Positions 56,680 to 64,000 of a stretch of DNA of 64,000 nucleotides are shown in pieces. The notes under the pieces were generated by a model that was not told the origin of the DNA, searched no databases, and worked only from the letters and a program-made list of their open reading frames with translations. The translations under genes were made by a program, and so were the position numbers. Where the stretch lies: the NCBI GenBank assembly GCA_021299465.1, contig JAJTHB010000014.1:1-64000 (forward strand), in the 5' to 3' direction. How positions within the stretch are numbered: position 1 is the stretch's first letter; each line of letters begins with the position of its first letter. The stretch comes from Rickettsiales bacterium (GTDB lineage: Bacteria > Pseudomonadota > Alphaproteobacteria > Rickettsiales > SXRF01).

Positions 56680-57800
56680 ACTTTTTCCAGCACGGTCGCC
56701 ATGCCCATGCCGCCGCCGACGCACAGGCATGAAAGCGCATATTTGCCGCCACGTTTAGACAGTAACATTGCCGCCTTGCCAGTCACACGCGCGCCGCTTG
56801 CGCCAAGCGGATGGCCGAGCGCCACAGCGCCACCTTCGACATTGAGCTTGCTTTCATCAATGCCTAATTCTTTCACCACCGCCATGGCCTGCACCGCGAA
56901 GGCTTCGTTCAGCTCCACAAAATCCATATCAGAGATTTTCAGGCCAGCGCGCGCGAGCGCTTTTTTCGACGCTTCGACCGGGCCTAGCCCCATAATCTCA
57001 GGCTCGATGCCTGAAACTGCCATCGCCTTGATGCGCGCGAGTTTCGGCAGGCCGTGCTTATTCGCATAATCTTCGCTGGCGATGATGGTCATCGTCGCCC
57101 CGTCCGTGACTGGTGAAGATGTTGCCGCTGTGACCGTACCCTGCTCATCAAAGGCCGGAGCAAGCGTCGCCATTTTCTCGAGAGACGTATCAGCGCGCAC
57201 GCAGCCATCTTTAGTCACATCACCGGCTTTGGTGGTAATCGCGATAATCTCATCCGCAAGGTTCGCACTTGCGGCCTTCTGGTGGCTTTTCAGAGCAAAT
57301 TGTTCCTGCTCAGCGCGCGAGATTGCAAATTTCTTTTGCAGGTTTTCGGCGGTCAGCCCCATACTGAGGTAAGCAGCGGGCATATGCTCATAGAGTTTTG
57401 GGTTCGGGCTGGGGTTAAAGCCGCCCATCGGGATACGCGACATGGACTCGACACCGCCCGCAAGGAACAACTCCCCTGCCCCGCTTGTAATCTTGCCTGC
57501 GGCCATGTGGATGGCCTCCATCGACGAGCCGCACCAGCGGTTGATGGTGGAACCGGCAACCGTAAGCGGCAAACCGGAAAGTAGCGCCGTCATGCGGCCA
57601 ATATTGAAGCCCTGCTCGCCTTCTGGAAACGCGCAGCCAACGATCAGATCTTCGATATGCGCGCTGTTTACCGGTGTTTTGGCCATCAGGCCCTTGATCA
57701 CCTGCGCCAGCAGATCATCCGGCCGCGTTTTGGCTAGCTCGCCTTTATTGGCCAAGGTAAAGGGTGAACGGGCATAGGCGCAAATGACGGCATGGGGCAT
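56676..57800 (-). CDS. fadA: Acetyl-CoA acyltransferase (thiolase)
   Basis: Cleaves 3-ketoacyl-CoA in the last beta-oxidation step, or condenses acetyl-CoA. The 374-residue protein has the nucleophile Cys in NRWCGSSMEAIHMA at about residue 87. NEAFAVQAMAV (His-like position replaced in NEAF block as usual) is near 300, GHPLGASGAR near 333 and the second catalytic Cys in CVGGGMGMA near 363. The start has AAGGA 7 nt upstream. It is probably in one pathway with the FadN-like fusion and acyl-CoA dehydrogenase on the same strand, although two plus-strand genes lie between it and the FadN-like gene. Confidence 0.93.
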   Translation of the reverse strand: MPHAVICAYARSPFTLANKGELAKTRPDDLLAQVIKGLMAKTPVNSAHIEDLIVGCAFPEGEQGFNIGRMTALLSGLPLTVAGSTINRWCGSSMEAIHMAAGKITSGAGELFLAGGVESMSRIPMGGFNPSPNPKLYEHMPAAYLSMGLTAENLQKKFAISRAEQEQFALKSHQKAASANLADEIIAITTKAGDVTKDGCVRADTSLEKMATLAPAFDEQGTVTAATSSPVTDGATMTIIASEDYANKHGLPKLARIKAMAVSGIEPEIMGLGPVEASKKALARAGLKISDMDFVELNEAFAVQAMAVVKELGIDESKLNVEGGAVALGHPLGASGARVTGKAAMLLSKRGGKYALSCLCVGGGMGMATVLEKV

Positions 57801-57868
57801 AGAATTTCCTTTCGCAAGGCTATAATTTTGGCAAAAAACCCTTACTTTTTCGTTAGTTTTTGGTAGAT

Positions 57869-57960
57869 GTCATCCTGAACGAAGGCCATAGGCCGAAGCT
57901 GAAGGATCTTTTCTACCTTATAAATACTGCAAAGATCCCTCGGCTACGCTCGGGATGACA
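57869..57960. repeat. GTCATCC-type palindromic interspersed repeat
   Basis: The left arm begins TGTCATCCTGAACG and contains AGCTGAAGGATCTTT. The right arm (57931-57960) reads AAAGATCCCTCGGCT then ACGCTCGGGATGACA, the inverted match with a few changes. The whole can form a long hairpin. This matches a well-known type of palindrome seen near genes in many bacterial genomes. It fills most of the divergent spacer between the thiolase and reductase genes and ends 7 bp before the ATG at 57968. Confidence 0.7.
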
Positions 57961-57967
57961 AAAATAT

Positions 57968-58984
57968 ATGACTCAACATACAACAGATCTTGTGATTATT
58001 GGCGCAGGGCCGGTCGGCCTCTTTGCCATTTTTGAAGCCGGCATGCTGAAAATGAAATGCCACGTGGTTGACGCGCTGGATATGGCGGGCGGCCAGTGCG
58101 CGGCGCTTTATCCGGAAAAGCCGATTTATGACATTCCCGGCTACCCCTCCATCCTCGCGCAGGAGCTGGTGGATAAGCTTTGTCAGCAAGCAGCGCCGTT
58201 TGCCCCCACCTATCATTTCGGACAGAGGGTTGAGAAAGTAGAGAAGCTGGAAACCGGCGAGTGGCGGCTGGAGACCAGCACCGGAACACAAATCACCTGC
58301 AAAGCCATCATCATCGCCGCTGGCTGCGGAGCGTTCGGGCCGAACCGCCCGCCACTTGAGGGCTTGGAAGCCTATGAAGGCACAAGCGTGTTTTACATGG
58401 TGGCAAAGCGCGAGGCTTACCGCGGCAAGCGCGTCGTAATTGCCGGCGGCGGCGACAGCGCGGTCGACTGGGCGATTTCGCTTTCAGAACTCGCGGAAAA
58501 ACTCTATGTGGTGCACCGGCGCGATAAATTCCGCTGCGCGCCGGAATCCGCAAGCAGGCTGAAGCAGCTGGCTGATACTGGCAAAATCGAGATGGTCGTG
58601 CCCTACCAGCTGCATGGGCTGGAAGGCGCAGGCGGCCAGCTCTCCTCGGTCATCGTATCGACGCTGGACGGCCAGATAAAAAAGTTGGAAGCGGATGTGC
58701 TTCTGCCATTCTTTGGCCTTGCGATGGAGCTGGGGCCGATTGCCCAGTGGGGTCTGAATCTTGACATGAACCACATCAAGGTGAATCATTCCACCTGCGA
58801 AACATCGACGCCCGGCATTTTTGCCATCGGCGATATCGCCACCTACGAAAACAAACTCAAGCTCATCCTCTCCGGCTTTTCCGAAGCTGCCTTCGCCTGC
58901 CATGCGGCACGCAAAATCGTCCATCCCGGCGAGGAGCTGCATTTTGAATATTCGACCAGCAAAGGGGTGCCAGCGGCCGCATGA
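57968..58984 (+). CDS. Thioredoxin reductase-like ferredoxin-NADP reductase
   Basis: The 338-residue flavoprotein has the FAD motif [19 protein letters not shown] near residue 7. [20 protein letters not shown] near 44 lacks the CxxC of true thioredoxin reductase, as in the YumC/FNR2 family. The NADPH motif [17 protein letters not shown] is near 157 and [20 protein letters not shown] near 280. Known role of the family: electron exchange between NADPH and ferredoxin or flavodoxin. A ferredoxin-dependent partner could be the sulfite reductase, but this is speculation. It overlaps folD by 4 nt. Confidence 0.9.
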   Translation: MTQHTTDLVIIGAGPVGLFAIFEAGMLKMKCHVVDALDMAGGQCAALYPEKPIYDIPGYPSILAQELVDKLCQQAAPFAPTYHFGQRVEKVEKLETGEWRLETSTGTQITCKAIIIAAGCGAFGPNRPPLEGLEAYEGTSVFYMVAKREAYRGKRVVIAGGGDSAVDWAISLSELAEKLYVVHRRDKFRCAPESASRLKQLADTGKIEMVVPYQLHGLEGAGGQLSSVIVSTLDGQIKKLEADVLLPFFGLAMELGPIAQWGLNLDMNHIKVNHSTCETSTPGIFAIGDIATYENKLKLILSGFSEAAFACHAARKIVHPGEELHFEYSTSKGVPAAA

Positions 58985-59835
58985 CCAAGCTCATCGACGG
59001 AAAAGCCTTTGCAGCGAGTTTGCGTGCGGATATTGCTAAGCGCGTGGCGCAGCTTAAGGCGAAAAAAAATATCACGCCCGGCCTTGCGGTGGTGCTGGTT
59101 GGTAGCGATCCGGCCAGCGAAGTCTATGTCAAAAACAAAGCGAAGCAAACGGTGGAAGCCGGTATGCGTTCGTTTGAATATAAGTTGCCGGAGACGACCT
59201 CTGAGGCGGAGCTGCTTGCTAAAGTCGTGGAGCTCAATAGCAATCCTGACGTTCATGGCATCTTAGTGCAGCTGCCGCTGCCAAAACATATTGATGAGAC
59301 CGCAGTGATTCAGGCCATTCATCCGGACAAAGATGTGGATGGTTTTCATGTGATTAATGCTGGCAGGCTCGCCACCGGGCAGGATGGCTTTGTGCCCTGC
59401 ACGCCCCTGGGCTGCTGGATGCTGCTCAAAGACAATCTATCATCACTAGCAGGGCTTCACGCGGTCGTGATTGGCCGCTCGAATATTGTCGGCAAACCCA
59501 TGGCGCAATTACTGCTCAAGGAAAGCTGTACGGTCACCATCGCTCACTCCAAAACCAAGGATTTACCCACACTGATAAAAACAGCGGATATTGTCGTCGC
59601 TGCAGTGGGTAGGCCGAAAATGGTGATGGGCGAATGGCTCAAACAAGGCGCGGTGGTGATCGATGTTGGCATCAACCGTGTGGATGGCAAGCTCGTGGGC
59701 GATGTTGATTTTGCTTCCTGTCAGGGTATTGCCGCCGCCATCACTCCGGTACCCGGCGGTGTTGGGCCCATGACGATCGCCTGCCTGCTGGAGAACACAC
59801 TAAAGGCGGCAAACAATGCTGCTGGCAATCGCTGA
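58981..59835 (+). CDS. folD: Methylenetetrahydrofolate dehydrogenase / cyclohydrolase
   Basis: Interconverts methylene- and formyl-tetrahydrofolate. The 284-residue protein has the catalytic [15 protein letters not shown] with Tyr and Lys near residue 43. [14 protein letters not shown] is near 90, [10 protein letters not shown] near 117 and the NADP block [16 protein letters not shown] near 162. The C-terminal [19 protein letters not shown] is near 254. The length is normal. The ATGA overlap couples it to the reductase gene. Confidence 0.96.
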   Translation: MTKLIDGKAFAASLRADIAKRVAQLKAKKNITPGLAVVLVGSDPASEVYVKNKAKQTVEAGMRSFEYKLPETTSEAELLAKVVELNSNPDVHGILVQLPLPKHIDETAVIQAIHPDKDVDGFHVINAGRLATGQDGFVPCTPLGCWMLLKDNLSSLAGLHAVVIGRSNIVGKPMAQLLLKESCTVTIAHSKTKDLPTLIKTADIVVAAVGRPKMVMGEWLKQGAVVIDVGINRVDGKLVGDVDFASCQGIAAAITPVPGGVGPMTIACLLENTLKAANNAAGNR

Positions 59836-59853
59836 TTTTGGTTTGACCTTGCC

Positions 59854-59952
59854 ATGAGCCACGATCTTTCCACCGGCCTGATTACCGGTACATTCATGAT
59901 GGCGTTGCTAATGAGTGGCTATCTATTGACGCGGCGTATCTCAGCGCAGTAG
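59854..59952 (+). CDS. Possible 32-residue membrane peptide after folD
   Basis: This ATG, 18 bp after folD, opens a 33-codon frame. The peptide has a polar start, one hydrophobic stretch (about residues 9-24: LITGTFMMALLMSGYL) and a basic end (LTRRISAQ). That is a plausible single-pass small protein. No good ribosome site is visible. It could be a chance ORF. Confidence 0.3.
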   Translation: MSHDLSTGLITGTFMMALLMSGYLLTRRISAQ

Positions 59953-59968
59953 CCATGCACTATGAGCC

Positions 59969-60817
59969 TTAGTTTAGTACGTAAGCGGCCTGACATTGTT
60001 TGGTGGTTGTGGTTAGAATATAGGTTGCGTTTGGTGAGGTGGGGTTACTCAGGCATAGGTTCACGGTAGGTACAGGCTTGGTATCATGCCCGCCAAAGCC
60101 GAAAAAACGACCTGAAAGCGGCCTGCCATCATCGATCTTTGTATCGATATTCTGAAGTTCCTGCGGCGTGAAGATAGCGCAAAAATCGTCCCAATAGAAC
60201 ATGGCGTTATTGAATGGCGAGGCATTGTTTGGCGTCGTTGCTGTCGTGCCAGCCGCGCCTGCGTTACATGCGACGAACCACATCACATTATTGCCGCGTC
60301 GGTAGTTAATGGTGTTGTCCGGACTCCTGCCATTAGAACCAACCCTGAAACTCGCGCTGCTTGCGACAAAAAAACCACCGGTGTCACTAAGTTCTGTGCT
60401 AGGAAATGCTTTACCTAAAATCCTGCTGCCATCAAACTGGCCTTGGGTGAGATTCGCATCAGAGAGCTGCGTGAAGAAGCGACGCACTTCACCAGCCCCC
60501 GTGTCCCATAACACGCCATCATCATAAAAATTGTTATTTTGAAATTCGACAATACCGTTGCCATTCCCAGTTGCAGCACCAGTGAGTGTGTTTGTAAAAA
60601 ACTGGTCGGGATTAATTAAATCGCCGGGCAAGCCATTATATTTCAAGCGGAAGGTATTGAACGCAGCTTCGTGGGTTTCTATTTGCTTAATTTGTGCACG
60701 TATACTTGCGGCTTTGATTAAATCCTGGCCAACCAAAACACCTCCGGCAATCAGGCCGATAATGACCAATACTATCGATATTTCAATTAATGTGAATGCT
60801 CGTAGCGTCATATTCAT
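59969..60817 (-). CDS. Prepilin-like protein 2 (type IV pilin family)
   Basis: The 282-residue protein has a short leader and the hydrophobic helix AFTLIEISIVLVIIGLIAGG. The cleavage site has Ala instead of Gly at -1, which prepilin peptidases tolerate less well. TFRLKYNGLPGDL lies near residue 54, a Gly/Asn-rich loop follows, and TKIDDGRPLSG near 227 is the block shared with the other two. It lacks the paired Cys of the LPGDC motif. It starts 17 bp after the mltG stop on the same strand, so it is probably cotranscribed. Confidence 0.84.
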   Translation of the reverse strand: MNMTLRAFTLIEISIVLVIIGLIAGGVLVGQDLIKAASIRAQIKQIETHEAAFNTFRLKYNGLPGDLINPDQFFTNTLTGAATGNGNGIVEFQNNNFYDDGVLWDTGAGEVRRFFTQLSDANLTQGQFDGSRILGKAFPSTELSDTGGFFVASSASFRVGSNGRSPDNTINYRRGNNVMWFVACNAGAAGTTATTPNNASPFNNAMFYWDDFCAIFTPQELQNIDTKIDDGRPLSGRFFGFGGHDTKPVPTVNLCLSNPTSPNATYILTTTTKQCQAAYVLN

Positions 60818-60834
60818 TTGATGCCAACCATCAT

Positions 60835-61800
60835 TTATTTCGCCTGCTGCCTGAGCTCCGCGCGGTAGCGCGCGACATTCTTTAGGTGTTCGGCGTAGGT
60901 CTTCGCAAAATAATGCCCGCCATTTCCAGTAGCGACGAAATAGATTTCATTCGTCTGCGGTGGATTCAGCACCGCCTCAATCGCCTTGCGGCCAGGATTG
61001 GCAATCGGCCCGGGCGGCAGCCCTTCGCGCGTGTAGGTATTGTAAGGCGTATCGATTTTAAGGTCGCTAAGCAAAAGCAGTCTTCCGAGAGGTTCACCTT
61101 TTTCCTGCTCAAGGCCGTAGATGACTGTCGGATCAGCCTGCAGCTTCATGCCCTTCCTCAAGCGATTGATGTAAACAGCTGCCACGCGGCCATATTCATG
61201 ATCGAGGCTGGTTTCGCGCTCGACAATTGAAGCGAGCGTCAGCGCCTCGCGTAGTGTTGTAAAAGGCAGGTCAGGGTCACGCTTCGGCCACAGCTCATCC
61301 ATGGTTTCCTGCATGCCGGCCTGCATTCGGTTAATCAGCTCCTGACGCTGGTCGCCATAGACATAATGATAGGTTTGCGGCAGCAGGCTGCCCTCCGGCA
61401 CTTTCAGCGCCACCACCCCTTCGAGCAGCTCCTGCTCGGCGAGCAACTTGATCGTCTGGCGAACGGTGAAGCCTTCCGGCACCGTGATTTTATGAACCAC
61501 CACGCGCCCCTCAGCGATCATCTCCATCACCAGGCGCGGGCTGATCGCCGCCGAAAAGCGATATTCACCGGCTTTGAATTTCCGTGCATCGCCGGAGAGT
61601 ACCGCAATCGTGGCAAAGACAAGGCTGTGACGGATCACGCCGGCGTCAGCCATCTGGTCAACGATTTCAAAAAAGCCTGTGCCTTTTTTGAAGAGCACAC
61701 TTTTCGATTCGGCAAGCGGTCCAGGCGCGGAGAAATAATAGGTGAAGTAACCACCGAGAATCCCGATGATGACCAGCAACATTCCCAAAAAACGAACCAT
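60835..61800 (-). CDS. mltG: Endolytic murein transglycosylase MltG
   Basis: Cuts nascent glycan strands at the inner membrane and sets their length. The protein has 321 residues from the ATG at 61800, which has GGAG 6 nt upstream; the frame extends to 61833. There is one membrane anchor at about residues 3-22. The YceG domain has KFKAGEYRFS near 75 and KITVPEGFTVRQTIKLL near 104. SIVERETSLDHEYGRVAAVY near 200 contains the catalytic Glu, then LQADPTVIYGL and YNTYTREGLPPGPIANPG near 260. In many bacteria mltG directly follows fabF; here a prepilin gene lies between. Confidence 0.94.
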   Translation of the reverse strand: MVRFLGMLLVIIGILGGYFTYYFSAPGPLAESKSVLFKKGTGFFEIVDQMADAGVIRHSLVFATIAVLSGDARKFKAGEYRFSAAISPRLVMEMIAEGRVVVHKITVPEGFTVRQTIKLLAEQELLEGVVALKVPEGSLLPQTYHYVYGDQRQELINRMQAGMQETMDELWPKRDPDLPFTTLREALTLASIVERETSLDHEYGRVAAVYINRLRKGMKLQADPTVIYGLEQEKGEPLGRLLLLSDLKIDTPYNTYTREGLPPGPIANPGRKAIEAVLNPPQTNEIYFVATGNGGHYFAKTYAEHLKNVARYRAELRQQAK

Positions 61801-61874
61801 GCACCGCTCCGTTAAGTTTGATGCAGATAGCACAAGACAGTTAATGTTGCGCTAAGGTAACCCAGAGGCAATCT

Positions 61875-62798
61875 CTAAAATGTAGCCTTGACTATCGGAA
61901 TACAGCGCGCAACCCTTCTGTTAAGGGCATTAATTGGTGTGGATGCATTGATATTATAGTCCGCTTCGATGTCATTATCCGTAAGGCAAGATTGCGGGGT
62001 GGCAGCATTACCTGCATGAAGCACCAGTCTGGCGTGAAAATAGGTGTCATAAGGAATTGGCACCTCAGTTACCGGTGCCCCATAAAAACTGGCAACTCCC
62101 CCCATGATTGCCATGAAGCTACCTTTAAGTGGCTTTCCATCATCAATTTTACTATCAATCATGTAGGTTGTTAGCGCACTGTAAACACCATTATCCTGAC
62201 CTGACACCCCGCTGTTGGTGTTGCCAATAAGCATCCAGACACGCCTTACATCAACCAAAGTATTACTGAGGCTAAAAACATTGTTCGGCTGGATAAGGAA
62301 TCGCTTGATTGGCCAGAAGCCGCCCTTGCCATTATTTTGTGCGTTCGTTGGCCCATCGCCGCTTAAAGCAAGCAGAGGTGAATTAATACCCGGCATTGAA
62401 CCAATTGGATATTTATTTGCAAGATTCGATTCGCCGAGATGATACCAGAAATCTTCGGTCTCTAGGCCAATCGGATCATTGTTATCTGAGGTTCGGTTGC
62501 CTAGATCAACTTCGCCATTGCCGTTCCCCGAATCACCATCCCCGCCCGCTACAGCAAGCCCCAAATCAACAGCCTCAATACAATCACCGGGGATGCAGTT
62601 ATATTTAAGACGGAACGTATTAACAGCAGTGTTCATCTCTTCGATTTGTGAGATCTGTTTGCGAATATTTGCTGCCTTGATCAAATCACTACCAATGATG
62701 ATGCCAGCGGAAATCAAGCCGATGATAACCAGTACAATGGATAGCTCCAGCAGAGTGAAGCCAGATTTAGCGGTAAATTTGGTGTTTCCTGCAATCAT
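61875..62798 (-). CDS. Prepilin-like protein 3 (type IV pilin family), between fabF and mltG
   Basis: The 307-residue protein has a 13-residue leader ending in Gly, then FTLLELSIVLVIIGLISAGI with Glu5. TFRLKYNCIPGDCIEAVD lies near residue 62, a Gly/Asp-rich loop (GGDGDSGNGNGEVDLG) follows, and SKIDDGKPLKG near 222 matches the other two copies. Two further Cys lie near the C-terminus. It is closest to prepilin-like protein 1 in the Cys-containing block. It likely encodes a surface pilin subunit or adhesin whose transcription is tied to fatty acid and cell-wall genes. Confidence 0.85.
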   Translation of the reverse strand: MIAGNTKFTAKSGFTLLELSIVLVIIGLISAGIIIGSDLIKAANIRKQISQIEEMNTAVNTFRLKYNCIPGDCIEAVDLGLAVAGGDGDSGNGNGEVDLGNRTSDNNDPIGLETEDFWYHLGESNLANKYPIGSMPGINSPLLALSGDGPTNAQNNGKGGFWPIKRFLIQPNNVFSLSNTLVDVRRVWMLIGNTNSGVSGQDNGVYSALTTYMIDSKIDDGKPLKGSFMAIMGGVASFYGAPVTEVPIPYDTYFHARLVLHAGNAATPQSCLTDNDIEADYNINASTPINALNRRVARCIPIVKATF

Positions 62799-62884
62799 TG
62801 TTGGCCGGACTCGAGATTCTCTCTAAAAACACAAATCAACAGTCGGGTTTTTACACCCGCTATTTATCATGCAAGGCAATAAGA

Positions 62885-64000
62885 TTAAATCTTCCTGAAA
62901 ATCACGCTTGCATTGGTGCCGCCAAAGCCAAAGCTATTGGAAAGCGCAACATCGATTTTACGTGGTTTTGCGGTATGTGCTACGAGATCGAGATCACAGC
63001 CATCGGACGGATCATCGAGATTGAGTGTCGGCGGCGCAACCTGGTCACGAATGGCAAGGATGGAGAAAATCGCCTCGACTGCACCAGCGGCACCAAGCAA
63101 ATGGCCAATCGCCGATTTAGTCGATGACATAGAGAGTTTGTAGGCATGATCGCCAAATAGATTCTTTACTGCCTGTAACTCCAGCTCATCGCCCAGCGGC
63201 GTGGAGGTGCCATGCGCGTTGATATAGTCAACATCGGAGGTGTTGATACCCGCGCGCTTGAGTGCTGCAGCCATTGCCCGACCAGCACCTTCATGCTGCG
63301 GTGCTGGTGCGGTGATATGATTTGCATCACCCGACAAGCCATAGCCAATAATTTCCGCATAGATTTTTGCACCGCGTTTTTTCGCATGCTCATATTCTTC
63401 GAGCACAACAATGCCAGCGCCCTCGCCCATTACAAATCCATCGCGCGCTTTATCCCACGGGCGCGAACCTTTTTCCGGCGTATCGTTAAAGCCGGTAGAA
63501 AGTGCGCGCGCGGCGGCAAAACCTGCGAGGCCAATGCGGCAAATCGTGGCTTCTGTACCACCTGCCACCATGATATCAGCATCGCCAAATTGAATCAGGC
63601 GTGCGGCATCGCCAATAGCATGCGCACCCGTTGAGCAAGCGGTAACCACGGAATGGTTCGGGCCTTTGAAACCGTATTTTATGGAAAGCTGGCCAGACGC
63701 CAGATTGATGAGTGCTGCCGGAATGAAAAATGGTGACACGCGGCGCGGGCCTTTTTCTTTCATCATCAGCACAGTTTCTTCAATAATTTGCAGGCCGCCG
63801 ATGCCCGAGCCGATCATCACGCCGGTGCGCAATTTTTGTTCGTCGGAGAGACTGGTAATGCCAGCATCTTCAACCGCCTGCGAGGCTGCGCCGATAGCAA
63901 AATGGATGAAATCATCCATCTTTTTTTGCTCTTTCGGCTCAATGTAGTTGTCGGGATTGAACTGATCCGCTTCCGTGCCACGCGGTACGATGCCCGCGAT
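62885..64000 (-). CDS. fabF: Beta-ketoacyl-ACP synthase II (partial, 5' end off window)
   Basis: Elongates acyl-ACP in fatty acid synthesis. About 371 residues are seen; the frame runs to the right edge (IAGIVPRGTEADQFNPD at the edge). The catalytic Cys lies in VTACSTGAHAIGDAA, and the two His in AHGTSTPLGD and SAIGHLLGAAGA. DGFVMGEGAGIVVLEE and the C-terminal NSFGFGGTNASV are normal. An internal ATG at 63919 is not the true start. Confidence 0.95.
   Translation of the reverse strand: MAGIVPRGTEADQFNPDNYIEPKEQKKMDDFIHFAIGAASQAVEDAGITSLSDEQKLRTGVMIGSGIGGLQIIEETVLMMKEKGPRRVSPFFIPAALINLASGQLSIKYGFKGPNHSVVTACSTGAHAIGDAARLIQFGDADIMVAGGTEATICRIGLAGFAAARALSTGFNDTPEKGSRPWDKARDGFVMGEGAGIVVLEEYEHAKKRGAKIYAEIIGYGLSGDANHITAPAPQHEGAGRAMAAALKRAGINTSDVDYINAHGTSTPLGDELELQAVKNLFGDHAYKLSMSSTKSAIGHLLGAAGAVEAIFSILAIRDQVAPPTLNLDDPSDGCDLDLVAHTAKPRKIDVALSNSFGFGGTNASVIFRKI

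Noticed and set aside
61366-61815. 149-residue plus-strand frame opposite mltG.
   Set aside because: It is His/Arg-rich and antisense to the MltG catalytic domain.
62844-62859. Hairpin CGGGT/ACCCG after fabF as a terminator.
   Set aside because: The stem is only 5 bp and no T-run follows directly on the minus strand, so support was too weak to list.

Overview
The window looks like a chromosomal segment of a free-living or host-/prey-associated alphaproteobacterium of moderate GC content. The evidence is a set of small marker genes typical of that class: an NDUFA12-family complex I protein, MlaD followed by a DUF2155 protein, a DUF6898-like 66-residue protein, and a B12-dependent ribonucleotide reductase (NrdJ). 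The type IV pilus genes are MSHA-like and prepilin-like genes are multiplied, which suggests a lineage outside the best-studied orders. The exact order cannot be fixed from sequence alone. No rRNA, tRNA, CRISPR array, insertion sequence or phage was recognised.

Layout. 1-698: 5' part of a chemotaxis receptor gene. 699-5300: nrdJ behind a tandem pair of NrdR-like operators, followed by a 490-bp spacer holding palindromic repeats and a terminator-like hairpin. 5301-13748: housekeeping genes (BASS-type transporter, XerD, shikimate genes aroK-aroB, acetyltransferase, CorC-like protein, PBP1A, YgjP-like protease). 13793-18588: dnaG, rpoD with a very long basic N-terminal tail, and an NDUFA12 gene. 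18604-21592: three overlapping minus-strand genes (UbiA-family phosphoribosyltransferase-like enzyme and two related polytopic proteins) lying between the NDUFA12 and mlaD-DUF2155 genes. 22643-24058: pyrD and a small secreted protein gene.

24229-35577 is a type IV pilus locus. A TPR protein, PilT and PilU are on the plus strand. A minus-strand operon encodes PilB, PilC, a PilM-PilN fusion, PilO-like and PilP/GspB-like proteins and an ABC ATPase. The prepilin peptidase (44092-44856) and three prepilin-like genes (44897, 59969, 61875) lie elsewhere. One of these sits between fabF and mltG.

35685-44055 is a sulfate assimilation operon: sulfite reductase hemoprotein, CysD, a small secreted protein, a CysN-CysC fusion and a 1142-residue flavin/iron-sulfur oxidoreductase. 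No CysJ flavoprotein is present, so the large oxidoreductase is the obvious candidate electron donor.

45676-57800 holds three fatty-acid beta-oxidation genes (acyl-CoA dehydrogenase, FadN-like fusion, thiolase) on the minus strand. Between them lie a hybrid histidine kinase whose receiver lacks its phospho-acceptor, a response regulator, a DUF475 membrane protein, and two unusual plus-strand genes with their own promoters. The first of these (54725-55732) closely resembles the OspF/SpvC/HopAI1 phosphothreonine lyases, effectors that irreversibly inactivate host MAP kinases. This is the most notable item in the window.

57968-64000: ferredoxin-NADP reductase-like gene, folD, a tiny ORF, prepilin genes, mltG and the 3' part of fabF (cut by the right edge).
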